64,000 nucleotides of DNA from Metallosphaera sedula DSM 5348. GTDB taxonomy: Archaea > Thermoproteota > Thermoprotei_A > Sulfolobales > Sulfolobaceae. The first letter of the stretch is position 1. The number at the start of each line of letters is the position of its first letter. The position numbers and the translations under genes are program-made. Below are positions 1-8,598 of this stretch, one piece after another. The stretch lies in NCBI RefSeq assembly GCF_000016605.1, contig NC_009440.1, positions 1,227,789 through 1,291,788 on the forward strand, given 5' to 3'. Below the pieces are notes generated by a model. That model made no database searches. It worked only from the letters and a program-made list of their open reading frames with translations, and was not told the origin of the DNA.

Positions 1-1
1 C

Positions 2-253
2 AAGAGGGACGAAGAACCGCATCTGAGGATAAGGGACCAGGCACAATGTGCCAAGTGTGAACAGGAGTATGGAACTCCGCAACCCTGCATATCAGTCTGC
101 CCTGCCAACGTTTACACGTGGGACGGACATAAGCTTGTGCTATCCTACGAGAACTGCGTAGAGTGCGGTGCCTGCAGGATTGCGTGTCCCTTCCACAACA
201 TAGCCTGGAGTTACCCAAGGTATGGCCTTGGAATGTCCCTCAGGTACGGGTAA
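2..253 (+). CDS. fixX: FixX-like ferredoxin, C-terminal part (5' end outside window)
   Basis: The reading frame is open from the window edge and ends at TAA 251-253, giving the last 84 residues. It has one canonical cluster motif, CVECGACRIACP, and an upstream Cys set (CAKCEQ...CISVCP) as in FixX proteins, ending in an aromatic-rich tail (HNIAWSYPRYG). FixX is the ferredoxin partner of the FixC flavoprotein:quinone reductase and passes electrons from electron-transfer flavoprotein (FixAB) to quinone at the membrane. FixABC would be expected just outside the window to the left; this is inference. The family assignment rests on motif spacing and length. Confidence 0.85.
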   Translation, partial: KRDEEPHLRIRDQAQCAKCEQEYGTPQPCISVCPANVYTWDGHKLVLSYENCVECGACRIACPFHNIAWSYPRYGLGMSLRYG

Positions 254-260
254 GTCAAAG

Positions 261-269
261 TTTTTTAAG
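261..269 (+). promoter_or_regulatory. TATA box of the CBS-domain gene
   Basis: TTTTTTAAG is centred about 23 nt before the ATG at 288. That is the spacing expected for a leaderless archaeal transcript. It lies only 8 nt after the fixX stop, so the CBS gene probably has its own promoter. Confidence 0.55.
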
Positions 270-287
270 TAGTAGTTATTATAATAT

Positions 288-683
288 ATGATAATGAATG
301 TTGGACAATTAGTTGTAAAAAAGATGGTTTCACTACCCATTACCTCGTCTATTAGGGAAGTTGCTCAGGTCATGAGGGAAAACGACGTTAGCTCGGTTGT
401 ACTCACTAACGAGAGGGGAGAGATCGTGGCCATAGTCACGGAGAGGGATATAACCAGGGCTGTTGCGGACGGGCTTGACTACTCAACTCCTGCAGGAAAG
501 ATTGGAAAGGGGCCAGTGATTTCTGTGGACAGGGACTTGCCCCTGTTTGAGGCCCTCGAGTTAATGGGTGAGAAGAAGATTCGCCATCTCCTAGTGAAGG
601 ACAAGGACCAACCCTTGGGGATTGTGTCCTTAAGGGAAATAGCTAACACGATCTCGCTGATGAACTTCGCAGATTCATACTAG
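288..683 (+). CDS. CBS-domain protein (two tandem CBS motifs)
   Basis: The 131-residue protein is essentially two CBS motifs and nothing else. The first ends in VTERDITRAVADG (about residues 53-65) and the second in GIVSLREIANT near the C-terminus. Such paired CBS (Bateman) modules bind adenine nucleotides or similar ligands and act as energy or redox sensors on partner proteins. No effector domain is fused, so the target is unknown. An ATG two codons in (294) is an alternative start. It follows fixX closely on the same strand, but the TATA box between them argues for separate transcription. Confidence 0.85.
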   Translation: MIMNVGQLVVKKMVSLPITSSIREVAQVMRENDVSSVVLTNERGEIVAIVTERDITRAVADGLDYSTPAGKIGKGPVISVDRDLPLFEALELMGEKKIRHLLVKDKDQPLGIVSLREIANTISLMNFADSY

Positions 684-696
684 TTCTTTTTTCTTT

Positions 697-1836
697 CTAT
701 TTGTTCATCTTTCTACTTGTCCATGTATCCACTATTCTAACCCTGCTCATGAGTACAACACCTATTAACAACACGAGACCAAGGATAGTGAGAAGGACAT
801 CCCTAAATCCTAGGAGGGTGATCCCTATCCCGGAAAGGAAAGCGGTCGTAGATCCTATCATGGTTAGGGACGCAAAGAAGAGACCGTTTGCAACGTTCCT
901 CATCTCAGGCGGGATTCCCCTTGTAATCATCACGGTGGACATGGGCATTGTTATTCCGTGGGGAATTCCCAGTATCGTTAAGGATATCATGAAGTCAACT
1001 AAGGATCTTGAGACTATCATGACCACAACTCCAGTCACGGTGAGCAAAAGTGACAGCAACACGCCCCTCTTCACCCTCTCCACCGGGGAAATAGAGAGGA
1101 TTAACCTAGTTAGGAGAGATGCCAGGAAGAACAGGGAAAATCCGATTTCAATCTCAGCTGGACTAGACCCGAAACTCTCCCTCATGAAGATCCCACCAAA
1201 GGTAAGAAGGAAAGAGAAGACCAGTTCATAGCTAGCTATGTTGAGGATCGCCACCGTGAGAGCCGGGTTCCTCACCGTGGTTCTGCCTGAACCTGAAGAG
1301 ACTGAAGCCCCATGAAGGAGGGGTATGGCCACTAGAGGAGCTAGGGCGAATGCTAGGAAAACGCCTCGGACGCCGAGGAATGGGATTAGTCTCGCCTCGA
1401 TCAGGGGACCCATAACTAGGCCAATGCTAAGGGACAGGGCATAGATGTTCAGTAGCCTTTCCCTTGTCCTCCTATCCTCGGCCTTACCTGAGATCGTGAT
1501 AAGGTTAGGCATAATGACACCGAGAGTGACCCCAGAGATGCCAGTCACGGCCCAGACGGAGAGAGAGGAGACCACAGAGAGAAGGGCCAAAGACAGGGAG
1601 TAAACCAGGAGAGTCGTGACCAGGACTACCCTGCTGGAATACCTGACTAGGAATGCACTTCCCACGAAGGTAGCAACGGTAAAGATGGCACTTAGGACCC
1701 CAACCAACAGGTTTGAGAACCCGAGGGAGTACTTGGCCAGGATCGGTAGAGTAGTTGAGATAACGTTACTTGAAGCCCTTATTAACATCGTGGAAAGGAC
1801 AAGGGTTAAGGCCAGAAGTACCAGTTTCCTGTCCAT
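697..1836 (-). CDS. MFS transporter, about 12 membrane segments
   Basis: 379 residues, almost wholly hydrophobic, with the major-facilitator layout. It has short basic loops between helices 2 and 3 (RYSSRV) and a long central loop around residue 180 rich in Ser/Arg separating the two six-helix halves. The substrate cannot be read from sequence; the length and compactness resemble drug or small-metabolite exporters. It lies 31 bp downstream of the 14-helix exporter at 1868-3556 on the same strand and could be co-transcribed with it. The 3' end faces the CBS gene (convergent, 13 bp gap). Confidence 0.8.
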   Translation of the reverse strand: MDRKLVLLALTLVLSTMLIRASSNVISTTLPILAKYSLGFSNLLVGVLSAIFTVATFVGSAFLVRYSSRVVLVTTLLVYSLSLALLSVVSSLSVWAVTGISGVTLGVIMPNLITISGKAEDRRTRERLLNIYALSLSIGLVMGPLIEARLIPFLGVRGVFLAFALAPLVAIPLLHGASVSSGSGRTTVRNPALTVAILNIASYELVFSFLLTFGGIFMRESFGSSPAEIEIGFSLFFLASLLTRLILSISPVERVKRGVLLSLLLTVTGVVVMIVSRSLVDFMISLTILGIPHGITMPMSTVMITRGIPPEMRNVANGLFFASLTMIGSTTAFLSGIGITLLGFRDVLLTILGLVLLIGVVLMSRVRIVDTWTSRKMNK

Positions 1837-1867
1837 GGAAGCTTAAGCGAGAACCGAGTAAAAAGGA

Positions 1868-3556
1868 TCATTTACCTTGTCCCCTGGTAGTCTCCACAAC
1901 TCTCTCCTCATAAATCACTGTCTTACCCCTAAGGGCTGAGGCTACTGCTGCGGCAAAGGAAAGTCCTGAAGCGGTGAAGAATGCTATCCTCAACGCTTGC
2001 ATGAACGCAGGCGCTATGACGTTCGGGAACCAGGTATTCGCAGTTATCGTGGAAACGACTGAGCTTGGGATTGAACTAGCAACTGAAGGCGGAAGCTGTG
2101 ACAGAATGGCAGAAACCGGGTTGTAACCAAGAAACGCCGCAAATATTGCTGCAGTGGGCGGTATCTTGGTCATGTAGGGAATTAACTGAGGAGCTCCCGC
2201 AGATGTCAATGCCGTAGATAAGGTTGTCGGTAATACTAGGTAAAGTACCTCGATCACTATTGTGAAGAATACACCAATACTCAATGTACTTCCCGTGTTG
2301 GTGAGCATTGCCCTTATCCCTGATGCCGATCCCCTGTGTTGTGGAGGGGAGGCATTCATGAGGGATGCCGTATTCGGGGACACGAAAAGTCCATTCCCAA
2401 TACCCATGAAGAAGATGATTGTGGCAAACTCGAGATAATTGAAGTTGTAAGGCAATGTGGTGAGTCCCAAAAGCCCAACTCCCAGAATCACCAGCCCAAG
2501 GGTAGCTAGGGTCCTAGCCCCATATCTGTCGGAGAGCTTTCCGGCAATTGAACCCATTATTCCGAACCCTGCCAATAGAGGAAGTAGATATATCCCAGCC
2601 CAGAATGGGGTTACCTCATAACTGTAACCGTGAAGGGGTAACCATATGGCCTGTAACAGGAGGACAAGCATCAACTGGAGACCGCCAAAGGCTAATTGGG
2701 CCAAGATCACCGACGCAGAGGCCATGGAGAAAGCCCTAATCTTAAAGAGCTCCAACCTGAACATGGGATCTGGAACCTTGGTCTCCACAAAGAGGAAGAC
2801 TCCCAACAGGGCTAACCCGCTCACAATCGCCGAGATTACGTATGGATTTGACCACCCGGTCGCCTGGTTCCCGTAGGGGAGTATCCCGTACGTTATTCCC
2901 ACAAGGATTAGGATCAGGGAGACCGCGAACAGGACATTACCTGGAATGTCTATCCTCTGGTTCCTTTCCGGTTTGCTCAGTTGCTTGAGGGACTTCATTG
3001 ACCAGATTGTCCCTAGGATTCCTATGGGGACGTTAACTAGAAAGACGTCTCTCCAATAGATTGAGGCCAGTATACCCCCTATAATTATCCCAGCTACTCC
3101 TCCAAATATTCCTATGACTCCGTTGAGGCCTAGAGCAAATCCCCTCTCCTTTGGAGGGAAAGCCTCTGACAGGATCGCCGCGCTGTTCGCCATTAAGAGT
3201 GCTCCCCCAACTGCCTGTATCACCCTGTAAATCACCAGCTGAAGGGCTGCCACATCACCCTGTCCGGGAGTCAGGTAGAGGAGTATCGATGCCACAGTGA
3301 AGATCAGAAACCCAAGGTTGTACATCCTCACCCTGCCAAAAATGTCTGAGATCCTCCCCACGTTCACGACGAGGATCGCTGAGACTATGCTATACCCAAA
3401 TAGAATCCACAACAAGTACTGAAATGAATTGAAGGGATTCACTCCTATTCCGCGGAATATCGCCGGTAAAGAGATCAACACGATGTTGGCGTTCATGAAG
3501 CCCATGAAGACGCCAAGGCTAGTGTTTGATAAAGCAATCCATTTGTACTGAACCAT
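1868..3556 (-). CDS. MFS multidrug exporter of the 14-helix DHA2 type
   Basis: 562 residues with the DHA2-like features [16 protein letters not shown] (motif A in loop 2-3, about residues 68-83) and a second loop motif [14 protein letters not shown] in the C-terminal half. Proton-driven export of drugs or lipophilic compounds across the cytoplasmic membrane is the family role. It is a close paralogue of 28497-30185: same length and colinear throughout, with shared blocks such as [25 protein letters not shown] and [11 protein letters not shown]. Unlike that copy it has no MarR gene beside it. A/T-rich sequence with a TTTATT-type box lies upstream of the start. Confidence 0.85.
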   Translation of the reverse strand: MVQYKWIALSNTSLGVFMGFMNANIVLISLPAIFRGIGVNPFNSFQYLLWILFGYSIVSAILVVNVGRISDIFGRVRMYNLGFLIFTVASILLYLTPGQGDVAALQLVIYRVIQAVGGALLMANSAAILSEAFPPKERGFALGLNGVIGIFGGVAGIIIGGILASIYWRDVFLVNVPIGILGTIWSMKSLKQLSKPERNQRIDIPGNVLFAVSLILILVGITYGILPYGNQATGWSNPYVISAIVSGLALLGVFLFVETKVPDPMFRLELFKIRAFSMASASVILAQLAFGGLQLMLVLLLQAIWLPLHGYSYEVTPFWAGIYLLPLLAGFGIMGSIAGKLSDRYGARTLATLGLVILGVGLLGLTTLPYNFNYLEFATIIFFMGIGNGLFVSPNTASLMNASPPQHRGSASGIRAMLTNTGSTLSIGVFFTIVIEVLYLVLPTTLSTALTSAGAPQLIPYMTKIPPTAAIFAAFLGYNPVSAILSQLPPSVASSIPSSVVSTITANTWFPNVIAPAFMQALRIAFFTASGLSFAAAVASALRGKTVIYEERVVETTRGQGK

Positions 3557-3750
3557 ACAATTAGAGGGTTAATCTTTATTTATTAAAGTTTCTTCGCATG
3601 ATTCGAGTCAGGGCTTAAAAAAGGTGATTTTCTCTATATTAAATGTGATAGATCACGCCCTAGATTACTTATGAATAACAAGAGATTTATACCCGTGATT
3701 AAATTCCGTTTCAAAAATACTTTTAGGCATAAGTCGCCTCATTCTTATGT

Positions 3751-4158
3751 ATGGAAATAACGAGAAGCATAAAACTGGATCATGAATGGGAAGCGGTCAG
3801 TACTATTCTATCTGATCCTGAGTTCGTAATTCCTAGACTCTTTCCACCGGTCAAAAGTATCACGGTTAACGGTTCTTCCTTTAGGGGTAGCGGAAAATAT
3901 GCAATGAGGGACTTCGAGATATCGGGAACGGTTTTCAAGGGAACAGAGATTAGATATGTCTTCCAAGTGAAGAGTGGTGGAATAGGGACGGGAAGATTAA
4001 CCTTCGCTCCAAGGGATGACGAGCTGATCCTTAAGTTCGAATATGAGGGAGTGTTTAAACGCGTGTTTTCCCTAACTGCTCGAGACAGGTGGATTGGAGG
4101 ATTTCTGGAGAAGTTGAACGAAGAGATTAGACTTGAAAGGATTAGGAGAAAGATATGA
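3751..4158 (+). CDS. SRPBCC/DUF3211-type protein of Sulfolobales
   Basis: 135 residues with the helix-grip pattern of polyketide-cyclase/START-like proteins. It opens with a beta strand (MEITRSIKLDH), then a helix ending in the family-like ILSDPEF, then a run of beta strands, and closes with a long basic C-terminal helix. It aligns with the protein at 49578-50251 over the N-terminal 35 residues (MEIT/VEVT, LSDP, and a shared KS motif). Such proteins bind hydrophobic ligands in a cavity; none is known here. DUF3211 membership is from recall of the family and not tested. A TATA-like ATACTTTTAGG lies about 30 nt upstream. Its stop overlaps the next ATG (ATGA at 4155). Confidence 0.6.
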   Translation: MEITRSIKLDHEWEAVSTILSDPEFVIPRLFPPVKSITVNGSSFRGSGKYAMRDFEISGTVFKGTEIRYVFQVKSGGIGTGRLTFAPRDDELILKFEYEGVFKRVFSLTARDRWIGGFLEKLNEEIRLERIRRKI

Positions 4159-4226
4159 GATTCTCGATAAAGGTTCCACATGTCAAGTACACGGGAGTTG
4201 ATGCGATACTGAGAATTAATGGATGA
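4155..4226 (+). pseudogene. Decayed gene coupled to the DUF3211-type gene
   Basis: An ATG overlaps the upstream stop as ATGA and opens 23 codons beginning MRFSIKVPHVKYTG, then hits TGA at 4224. Reading straight through the TGA gives a further ITVTNTDTDTGC before TAG, so the frame looks like coding sequence broken by a nonsense change. Another frame continues open to about 4385 on the plus strand but runs antisense into the rmlD-like gene. A coupled start with no usable product suggests the remains of a second cistron. It might instead be a real 23-residue peptide. Confidence 0.35.
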
Positions 4227-4335
4227 ATTACCGTCACAAATACTGATACAGATACTGGATGCTAGAGACAACGGAGAAGGGATTCTAGTGAGTAGGGGGA
4301 TTGAAGTTTCGATTTCTCGAAATCTTAATTTCGCC

Positions 4336-5217
4336 TCACTTCCAGACTATATCGTTGGCCTCAATTTCCCTCCTTAACTCACTCAAGGCCTCCTGAAGGC
4401 TCATGGGTTTATGTTCAAGCGACATTGCCTTACTTACGTTGAGGGAGGAATTCATGGGCCTCCTAGCGAACCACTTCATCTCGTTGAAGTGAGCTGGGTT
4501 AATCAGGGTCTCATTTAGCCCAAAGGTCCTCGCGAGTGCCAGGGAGAATTCATATCTGCTAACCTGGGATCGGCCAGCGAGGTGCAACACACCCTTAATC
4601 CTCCTGTCCACGGCCTCCCTCAACATAAGGGAAAAGTTCGTGTTGAGGGTCGGAGAAGTAACCTGATCCACGAGGGCGTTAACCCTCTCCCCAGCCTTCA
4701 GCTTCTTGAGCAACCAAAGCGCGAAGTTGTCCTTTCCACTAGCAGGGTTACTCCCGTAGGGCGTGCTCGTCCTAACCACTAGGCTATCCACATCCCTCAC
4801 GAGCTTTTCGCCCTCAAGTTTCGTTAGGCCATAAACGTTTACGGGGTTGGTCTCGTCCTCCTCCCGATAATTCCCCCTGGTTCCATCAAAGACGTAATCG
4901 GTTGAAATGTAAACCAGGAAAGCGTTGGTCCTCTTGCTAACCTTTACGATCTCCCTAGTTACGTCGACATTGAGGAGTCTGGCGAGATCTGGTTCCCTTT
5001 CACACTTATCCACGTCTGTGAGAGCTGCGGCGTGGATGATGACGTCCGGCGATAGCTCCTCAATGGGCCTCAAGTTTAGGGAGCTGAGATCTAGGACGAG
5101 AAAAGGGGAGGTCTCCGGTTGGCTCCTGTGGTATACCCCCACAACCTCGTAGTCCTTGAACGCCTGAACTATCCTCTTACCGAGGAGGCCACCGGCTCCC
5201 GTGACCACGACTCTCAT
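4336..5217 (-). CDS. RmlD-type NAD(P)-dependent sugar-nucleotide reductase
   Basis: 293 residues of the extended short-chain dehydrogenase/RmlD family. The N-terminal dinucleotide motif is VTGAGGLLGKRIV, followed by DVIIHAAALTDVDKCE. The STDYVFDG motif comes at about residues 105-112 and the catalytic YGLTKLEGE at about 129. The family includes dTDP-4-dehydrorhamnose reductase and the regulatory MAT2B-like proteins. No rmlA/B/C neighbours are present, so a role in S-layer or lipid glycan precursor synthesis is an inference. The gene is alone, convergent with the DUF3211 locus and divergent from 5319. Confidence 0.8.
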   Translation of the reverse strand: MRVVVTGAGGLLGKRIVQAFKDYEVVGVYHRSQPETSPFLVLDLSSLNLRPIEELSPDVIIHAAALTDVDKCEREPDLARLLNVDVTREIVKVSKRTNAFLVYISTDYVFDGTRGNYREEDETNPVNVYGLTKLEGEKLVRDVDSLVVRTSTPYGSNPASGKDNFALWLLKKLKAGERVNALVDQVTSPTLNTNFSLMLREAVDRRIKGVLHLAGRSQVSRYEFSLALARTFGLNETLINPAHFNEMKWFARRPMNSSLNVSKAMSLEHKPMSLQEALSELRREIEANDIVWK

Positions 5218-5318
5218 GGATCAAACCAATCTCCTCAACCTTTAACTTTATGTCTCTCTGAATCTCGCCTTCCAATAAACTTATAAGTAAAAAATTGATT
5301 AATCTTTTAAAATGTAAA

Positions 5319-5927
5319 ATGAGAATTTCTCTTATAATCTCTGAGGAAAATAAAGCATTGGAAAGGGATATTTCCAGGTTAATTGACGTTAACGCCTTCT
5401 ACATGAGATACTACCCAGGTCATGGTGAAACCCCCAAGGAGAGAAGAAGAATGTTCCAGGAGCTCTCCAAGATGAAGGCGGAGATAGAGAAGGCTGACCT
5501 TATCATATACGCGAGATCCTACGGTGTATTCTCAAGTGAAGGATGGAAACTACTTCACTCATTCTTCTCGAAACCTGTGATCATCTCCACCGAGGAGATA
5601 GCGAAACGCGTTAGGGAAAAGAGGGTTTTCCTTGTGTCACCGTACAATCAGTACAGGCATGACTACGAGGTCAAATGGCTGAGAGAGTTTAGTAAGGTAG
5701 TAGGTTCAGTGGCTCTGGGAAGAACAGGTGGAGATGCAATATCGAGCACTCCTCCTCACCTTGTAGAGAGCTCTGTGAAGATAGGCCACGAAAATCCCGA
5801 GGCAGAAATAGTTTACGTTGCTTGTACCATTCTGTCCACACTTCCCTATCTTGACAGGTTAAAGGGAGGAAAACCTGTGATAACTGCGTCCTCTGTATTG
5901 ATCGAGGGAGTTAAATGGGATGGATAG
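5319..5927 (+). CDS. Asp/Glu racemase / arylmalonate decarboxylase-like protein, first Cys absent
   Basis: Starting at ATG 5319 gives 202 residues; a TATA box (TTATAAG, 5281-5287) sits at leaderless distance, so the upstream TTG at 5295 is unlikely. The C-terminal half carries the second-cysteine motif of this superfamily, IVYVACTILSTLPYLDRL followed by GKPVITASS. The first-cysteine position, expected after the strand DLIIYA, reads RSYGVFSSEGW with no Cys. Family members use two Cys as acid/base in racemases but one in arylmalonate decarboxylase, so the reaction here is uncertain. The stop overlaps the start of 5915. Confidence 0.6.
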   Translation: MRISLIISEENKALERDISRLIDVNAFYMRYYPGHGETPKERRRMFQELSKMKAEIEKADLIIYARSYGVFSSEGWKLLHSFFSKPVIISTEEIAKRVREKRVFLVSPYNQYRHDYEVKWLREFSKVVGSVALGRTGGDAISSTPPHLVESSVKIGHENPEAEIVYVACTILSTLPYLDRLKGGKPVITASSVLIEGVKWDG

Positions 5928-6730
5928 AGGACAAGATAAGGAGATGCAGATCGAGAGCCTGCGAGGAGGCCCTCCTTTTCGTGTCGGATAACCTGTTCAG
6001 AACTAGGAGGAACACACTGGATATCATGGATCAAGTTCCGTCCGGATGGTCAGGCCTCAACAAGCTAGTGAGGGAATACGTCAGGAAGTCTATGGTCATT
6101 TACCGTGGTCTAGTGTTTGAGGATGAGATACGTCACGCTGTGATCGAGGGTTATCACAGTGCCCTAAGGGGGAATCTCCACTCTGCTGAGGAGAGCAACA
6201 GGTTTATCTTGGAAAGGTTCTGTCTCTCTAGGTTCGTCGAGAGGACGAGTAATATCTACCTGGATCTCATAAGGAGTAGAACCTGGCACAGACTTGTGGA
6301 TAGCGGGTTCATAATCACGAGTCTAGGTGAGGCCCTCTCCCGAAGGAAAAGATTGGGGACGAAGGCCAGTCTCGAGGGAGAGGGTATATTCCTCGCTGGG
6401 AAACCGGTGTGTAGGAAACATCTAACCTTTCCAGAGTACTCCAGCGATATCTCCAGGTTTAGAATCAAGGGAAAGGTGAAATGTAAGTGCGGTGCACCGG
6501 CCGTGGCCTTAACGCTGGCTATGCCAAAGGTGAGCGCACTGATTGGACTCACGTGTTACCTCTTGGGCCATGACTCTAGGACACTCGAAAGGATTTACAG
6601 CAACCTCTCTAGAATAATTCATCCCTACGGTTTCGTAAAGATGGATAGGGAGAAGGCAATCCTGATCTGGTTTAGGGATTACTTCATGCTATCGACAGAA
6701 TTCAGTAAAATAATGAAGATTGATATATAA
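5915..6730 (+). CDS. Uncharacterised protein with a Cys/His cluster
   Basis: 271 residues, not recognised. It begins inside the end of the racemase-like gene (13-nt overlap, GGAG-type ribosome site just upstream), so the two are translationally coupled. The first half is helical and Arg-rich. The second half has a possible metal site, CRKH near residue 166 and KCKCG near 189, spaced about 20 residues apart. A hydrophobic stretch (ALIGLTCYLLG) follows but is too short for a confident membrane helix. The coupling suggests it works with the racemase-like protein. Confidence 0.5.
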   Translation: MGWIEDKIRRCRSRACEEALLFVSDNLFRTRRNTLDIMDQVPSGWSGLNKLVREYVRKSMVIYRGLVFEDEIRHAVIEGYHSALRGNLHSAEESNRFILERFCLSRFVERTSNIYLDLIRSRTWHRLVDSGFIITSLGEALSRRKRLGTKASLEGEGIFLAGKPVCRKHLTFPEYSSDISRFRIKGKVKCKCGAPAVALTLAMPKVSALIGLTCYLLGHDSRTLERIYSNLSRIIHPYGFVKMDREKAILIWFRDYFMLSTEFSKIMKIDI

Positions 6731-6909
6731 TGATTAAAATAATCTAGTTTTCCCTAGTTTTATATCGTAGAAGATGAATATTATAACTATAGATACCAAG
6801 GATTTAGGAAGAATTTTTATTTAATCAACATCAAAGATGTACGATTTTTAAGGATTTAATTCGTATAAAAAAAGAAAATTGATCGTAGAGGGAGTACCTT
6901 CTCTACCTC

Positions 6910-7188
6910 TCAAACGTCAGCAATGTCATCCATCATCTTTTGCATGTTTTTCTTAAGTTCCTTGAATTTCCTCAGCTTATCCATGGTCTTCATCCCCTCT
7001 CCCGTCAACCTATACTTCCCTTCGGAGAAGGAGATTAGACCGAGGTCCATGAGATGATTTAAGTACCTAAGAAATGAGTCATAGTTGAGACCAGACTTAT
7101 ACATCAAGTTGGTCTTATTGGTTCCAATACCCGAACAGCCCTCTAGCATACTTAAAACAATTTCTTGTCTAGTTCTTCTTATCATCAT
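6910..7188 (-). CDS. Sso10a-like winged-helix DNA-binding protein
   Basis: 92 residues. A winged helix of the HTH_45/Sso10a type spans about residues 8-66: TRQEIVLSMLEG, then NLMYKSGLNYDSFLRYLNHL as helix-turn-helix, then the wing GKYRLTGEG. A Lys-rich C-terminal helix (about 70-92) could form the antiparallel dimer coiled coil known for Sso10a. It is paralogous to 14967-15293 (shared MYKSGLNYD / MYRANLSYD). The minus-strand TATA box GTTTATAAG (about 7211-7220) places the transcript start near the ATG. The inverted repeat at 7248-7274 lies 60 nt upstream of the start, as it does in the paralogue. Confidence 0.75.
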   Translation of the reverse strand: MMIRRTRQEIVLSMLEGCSGIGTNKTNLMYKSGLNYDSFLRYLNHLMDLGLISFSEGKYRLTGEGMKTMDKLRKFKELKKNMQKMMDDIADV

Positions 7189-7247
7189 AACCGGTTAAAT
7201 TAACAACCTTTAACTTATAAACTAAATGTACGTGTGAGCTCGTAACC

Positions 7248-7274
7248 TTGACAGAATTGTGATCCACTTGTCAA
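7248..7274. promoter_or_regulatory. Inverted repeat TTGACA-N15-TGTCAA upstream of the Sso10a-like gene
   Basis: The 6-bp arms are perfect and separated by 15 nt. The near edge is 60 nt from the ATG of the minus-strand regulator gene, just upstream of its TATA box. The same arms with a 16-nt spacer occur 57 nt upstream of the paralogue at 14967. A site upstream of TATA suits an activator or autoregulator. It also lies just before the plus-strand TATA box at 7277, so it could control both directions. Confidence 0.5.
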
Positions 7275-7299
7275 ATCTTTATATCCTAATACGGACAAA

Positions 7300-7365
7300 A
7301 ACTTGATGAGCCAGCACAAGAGAGTGATAGTGGTGTCCACTGACTCACGATGTTTTCTATCTTCA
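7300..7365 (+). ncRNA. Candidate small RNA with hairpin (possible C/D-box type)
   Basis: A plus-strand TATA box (CTTTATAT, 7277-7284) predicts transcription starting near 7303-7307, where no protein frame begins. There the sequence has a C-box-like TTGATGA (7303-7309), a C'-like GTGATAG (7324-7330) and a D box CTGA (7340-7343), at roughly archaeal C/D sRNA spacing but with no clear D' box. The same stretch can fold as a hairpin, GTGA-AGTGG-tgt-CCACT-TCAC, ending in a T-rich tract (about 7351-7365). Either reading is a non-coding transcript. Ends are approximate. Confidence 0.35.
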
Positions 7366-7504
7366 TTGAGTGAGTAATTCTAGAACTTTAAGGATAACGA
7401 AGACAGAAGATCATCACACATTCTTCTATTGAGGTTCCATGAACAAGGCGCCAGGAGAAGGCGGATCATCAGATATAAGCCTGAAAACCTCATATGACTC
7501 TTAC

Positions 7505-7589
7505 TGTCTGGAGTATTTGATTACTTAACGCCAAATCTACGAATGGTTCTGATTCGGAGAATGACGTTAATTTTAGGATACTCCACACA
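7505..7589. repeat. 85-bp imperfect palindromic repeat, copy 1
   Basis: The outer arms TGTCTGGAGTAT and ATACTCCACACA pair over 12 bp with one mismatch. The inner TTAACGCC pairs with GACGTTAA, and the apex CGAAT/ATTCG closes a 7-nt loop, so the whole unit can fold into one long hairpin with small bulges. A diverged copy lies at 11074-11154. Both copies sit just downstream of a minus-strand gene. It could be a MITE-like element or a conserved structured transcript end. Confidence 0.6.
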
Positions 7590-7644
7590 CTACATAACTC
7601 TTCAAAAATAAGTGCGGTGAAGATTAATAAAAAACTAAAAATAA

Positions 7645-8598
7645 TTAACTTTTATACCAAACATAAGCGGTATCTGAGTCGATAACGTAATATCCCTTCT
7701 CGAACCTCACAGGAGTTCTGGATAAGGTTTTCGTGAGTTTCAGCAGCCCCCTAGCGCTTTCAACTTTGACTTCTCGAGTAACTGGTGGATTTGTCCCGCT
7801 CACTGACAACTTCCTCAATGTCCTCTCTGCCGCTGCCTCCGGATTCATGGCTTCTCCTGCCTTAGGTCCATAGACGAAGGAGACTCCTCCAAACAGTGCA
7901 AATATTCCTCCAGATATGAACAGCATCTTGTTGTACCCAGTCATCCCCTTCACAAGGTTCTGATGATAAAGCGTCTGGGTCACGTTACCCCCTGGATCCT
8001 GAGAGAAAGTATAGTTCAGCGAGCCGAAATACACCTCCATGCTCTTATCAAGGGTCACTGGAATATTTCCCTGACTACTGTGGAGAGTCAGGTTGGCGAC
8101 AACCACGAGCTTTATTGTAAATCTACTGGAACTGATCCCCACCTGCTGATTAATTTTCTGGGTTAAGTTATTGTACTGAGTTATGTTGGGAGAGTACTGG
8201 AAGAAGAGTGACTGTCCTGAGGAGTTTTGGATCACCCCATGAAAGCTTCCCAAGTACTTTGTCCAATCGCTTGTGGAAAGATATTCATAAACTACGTAAC
8301 TTCCATTGTACGAGGTGGGCGAACTTCCTGTGGCATTAACGTTGGCGTGTAGATTCACGCCCTCCACGAGTTTGGAGAACATTGAACTGGCGTTCACGCA
8401 CGAGGCGTTGTTAAACAGGATGGAGTTGTTGATATGGAAATTGCTCCACAGGTTTAGTTGAGCCTGATAGCTATACGTTGGGACCTCATAACTCCTATAA
8501 TAAGGAACGTTGGAGGCGTAGCCGTAATAGATCATGGTCCCTGAAATCGACAGAAATAGGAGGCATATTGCAAGTGCCAACATAGTTTTAGTTTTCAT
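7645..8598 (-). CDS. DUF5305-like membrane-anchored extracellular protein
   Basis: 317 residues. An N-terminal membrane segment (about 7-27) is followed by a beta-rich, Asn/Ser/Tyr-rich outside domain with many N-glycosylation sequons (NNS, NAS, NGS, NVT). A second membrane segment (about 229-246, MLFISGGIFALFGGVSF) precedes a basic cytoplasmic tail of about 70 residues. This two-helix layout matches archaeal DUF5305 proteins, which commonly neighbour SipW-type signal peptidases. Its start overlaps the end of 8595-9023 by 4 nt, and it is the last gene of a three-gene operon. A role in building or anchoring a surface filament is inferred from context. Confidence 0.6.
   Translation of the reverse strand: MKTKTMLALAICLLFLSISGTMIYYGYASNVPYYRSYEVPTYSYQAQLNLWSNFHINNSILFNNASCVNASSMFSKLVEGVNLHANVNATGSSPTSYNGSYVVYEYLSTSDWTKYLGSFHGVIQNSSGQSLFFQYSPNITQYNNLTQKINQQVGISSSRFTIKLVVVANLTLHSSQGNIPVTLDKSMEVYFGSLNYTFSQDPGGNVTQTLYHQNLVKGMTGYNKMLFISGGIFALFGGVSFVYGPKAGEAMNPEAAAERTLRKLSVSGTNPPVTREVKVESARGLLKLTKTLSRTPVRFEKGYYVIDSDTAYVWYKS

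Larger units (their letters stand above)
7189..7644. other. 456-bp intergenic region with operator, candidate small RNA and palindrome
   Basis: No convincing protein gene. From left to right it holds the minus-strand promoter of the 6910 gene, an inverted repeat (7248-7274), a plus-strand TATA box CTTTATAT (7277-7284) followed by a candidate small RNA, and the 85-bp palindromic repeat (7505-7589) just past the 3' end of the DUF5305-like gene. Confidence 0.6.

Noticed and set aside
701..1231. 176-codon plus-strand frame opposite the first MFS gene
   Set aside because: It is the antisense image of the transporter; its composition (Pro/Arg/Thr-rich, no domain) follows from the membrane protein on the other strand.
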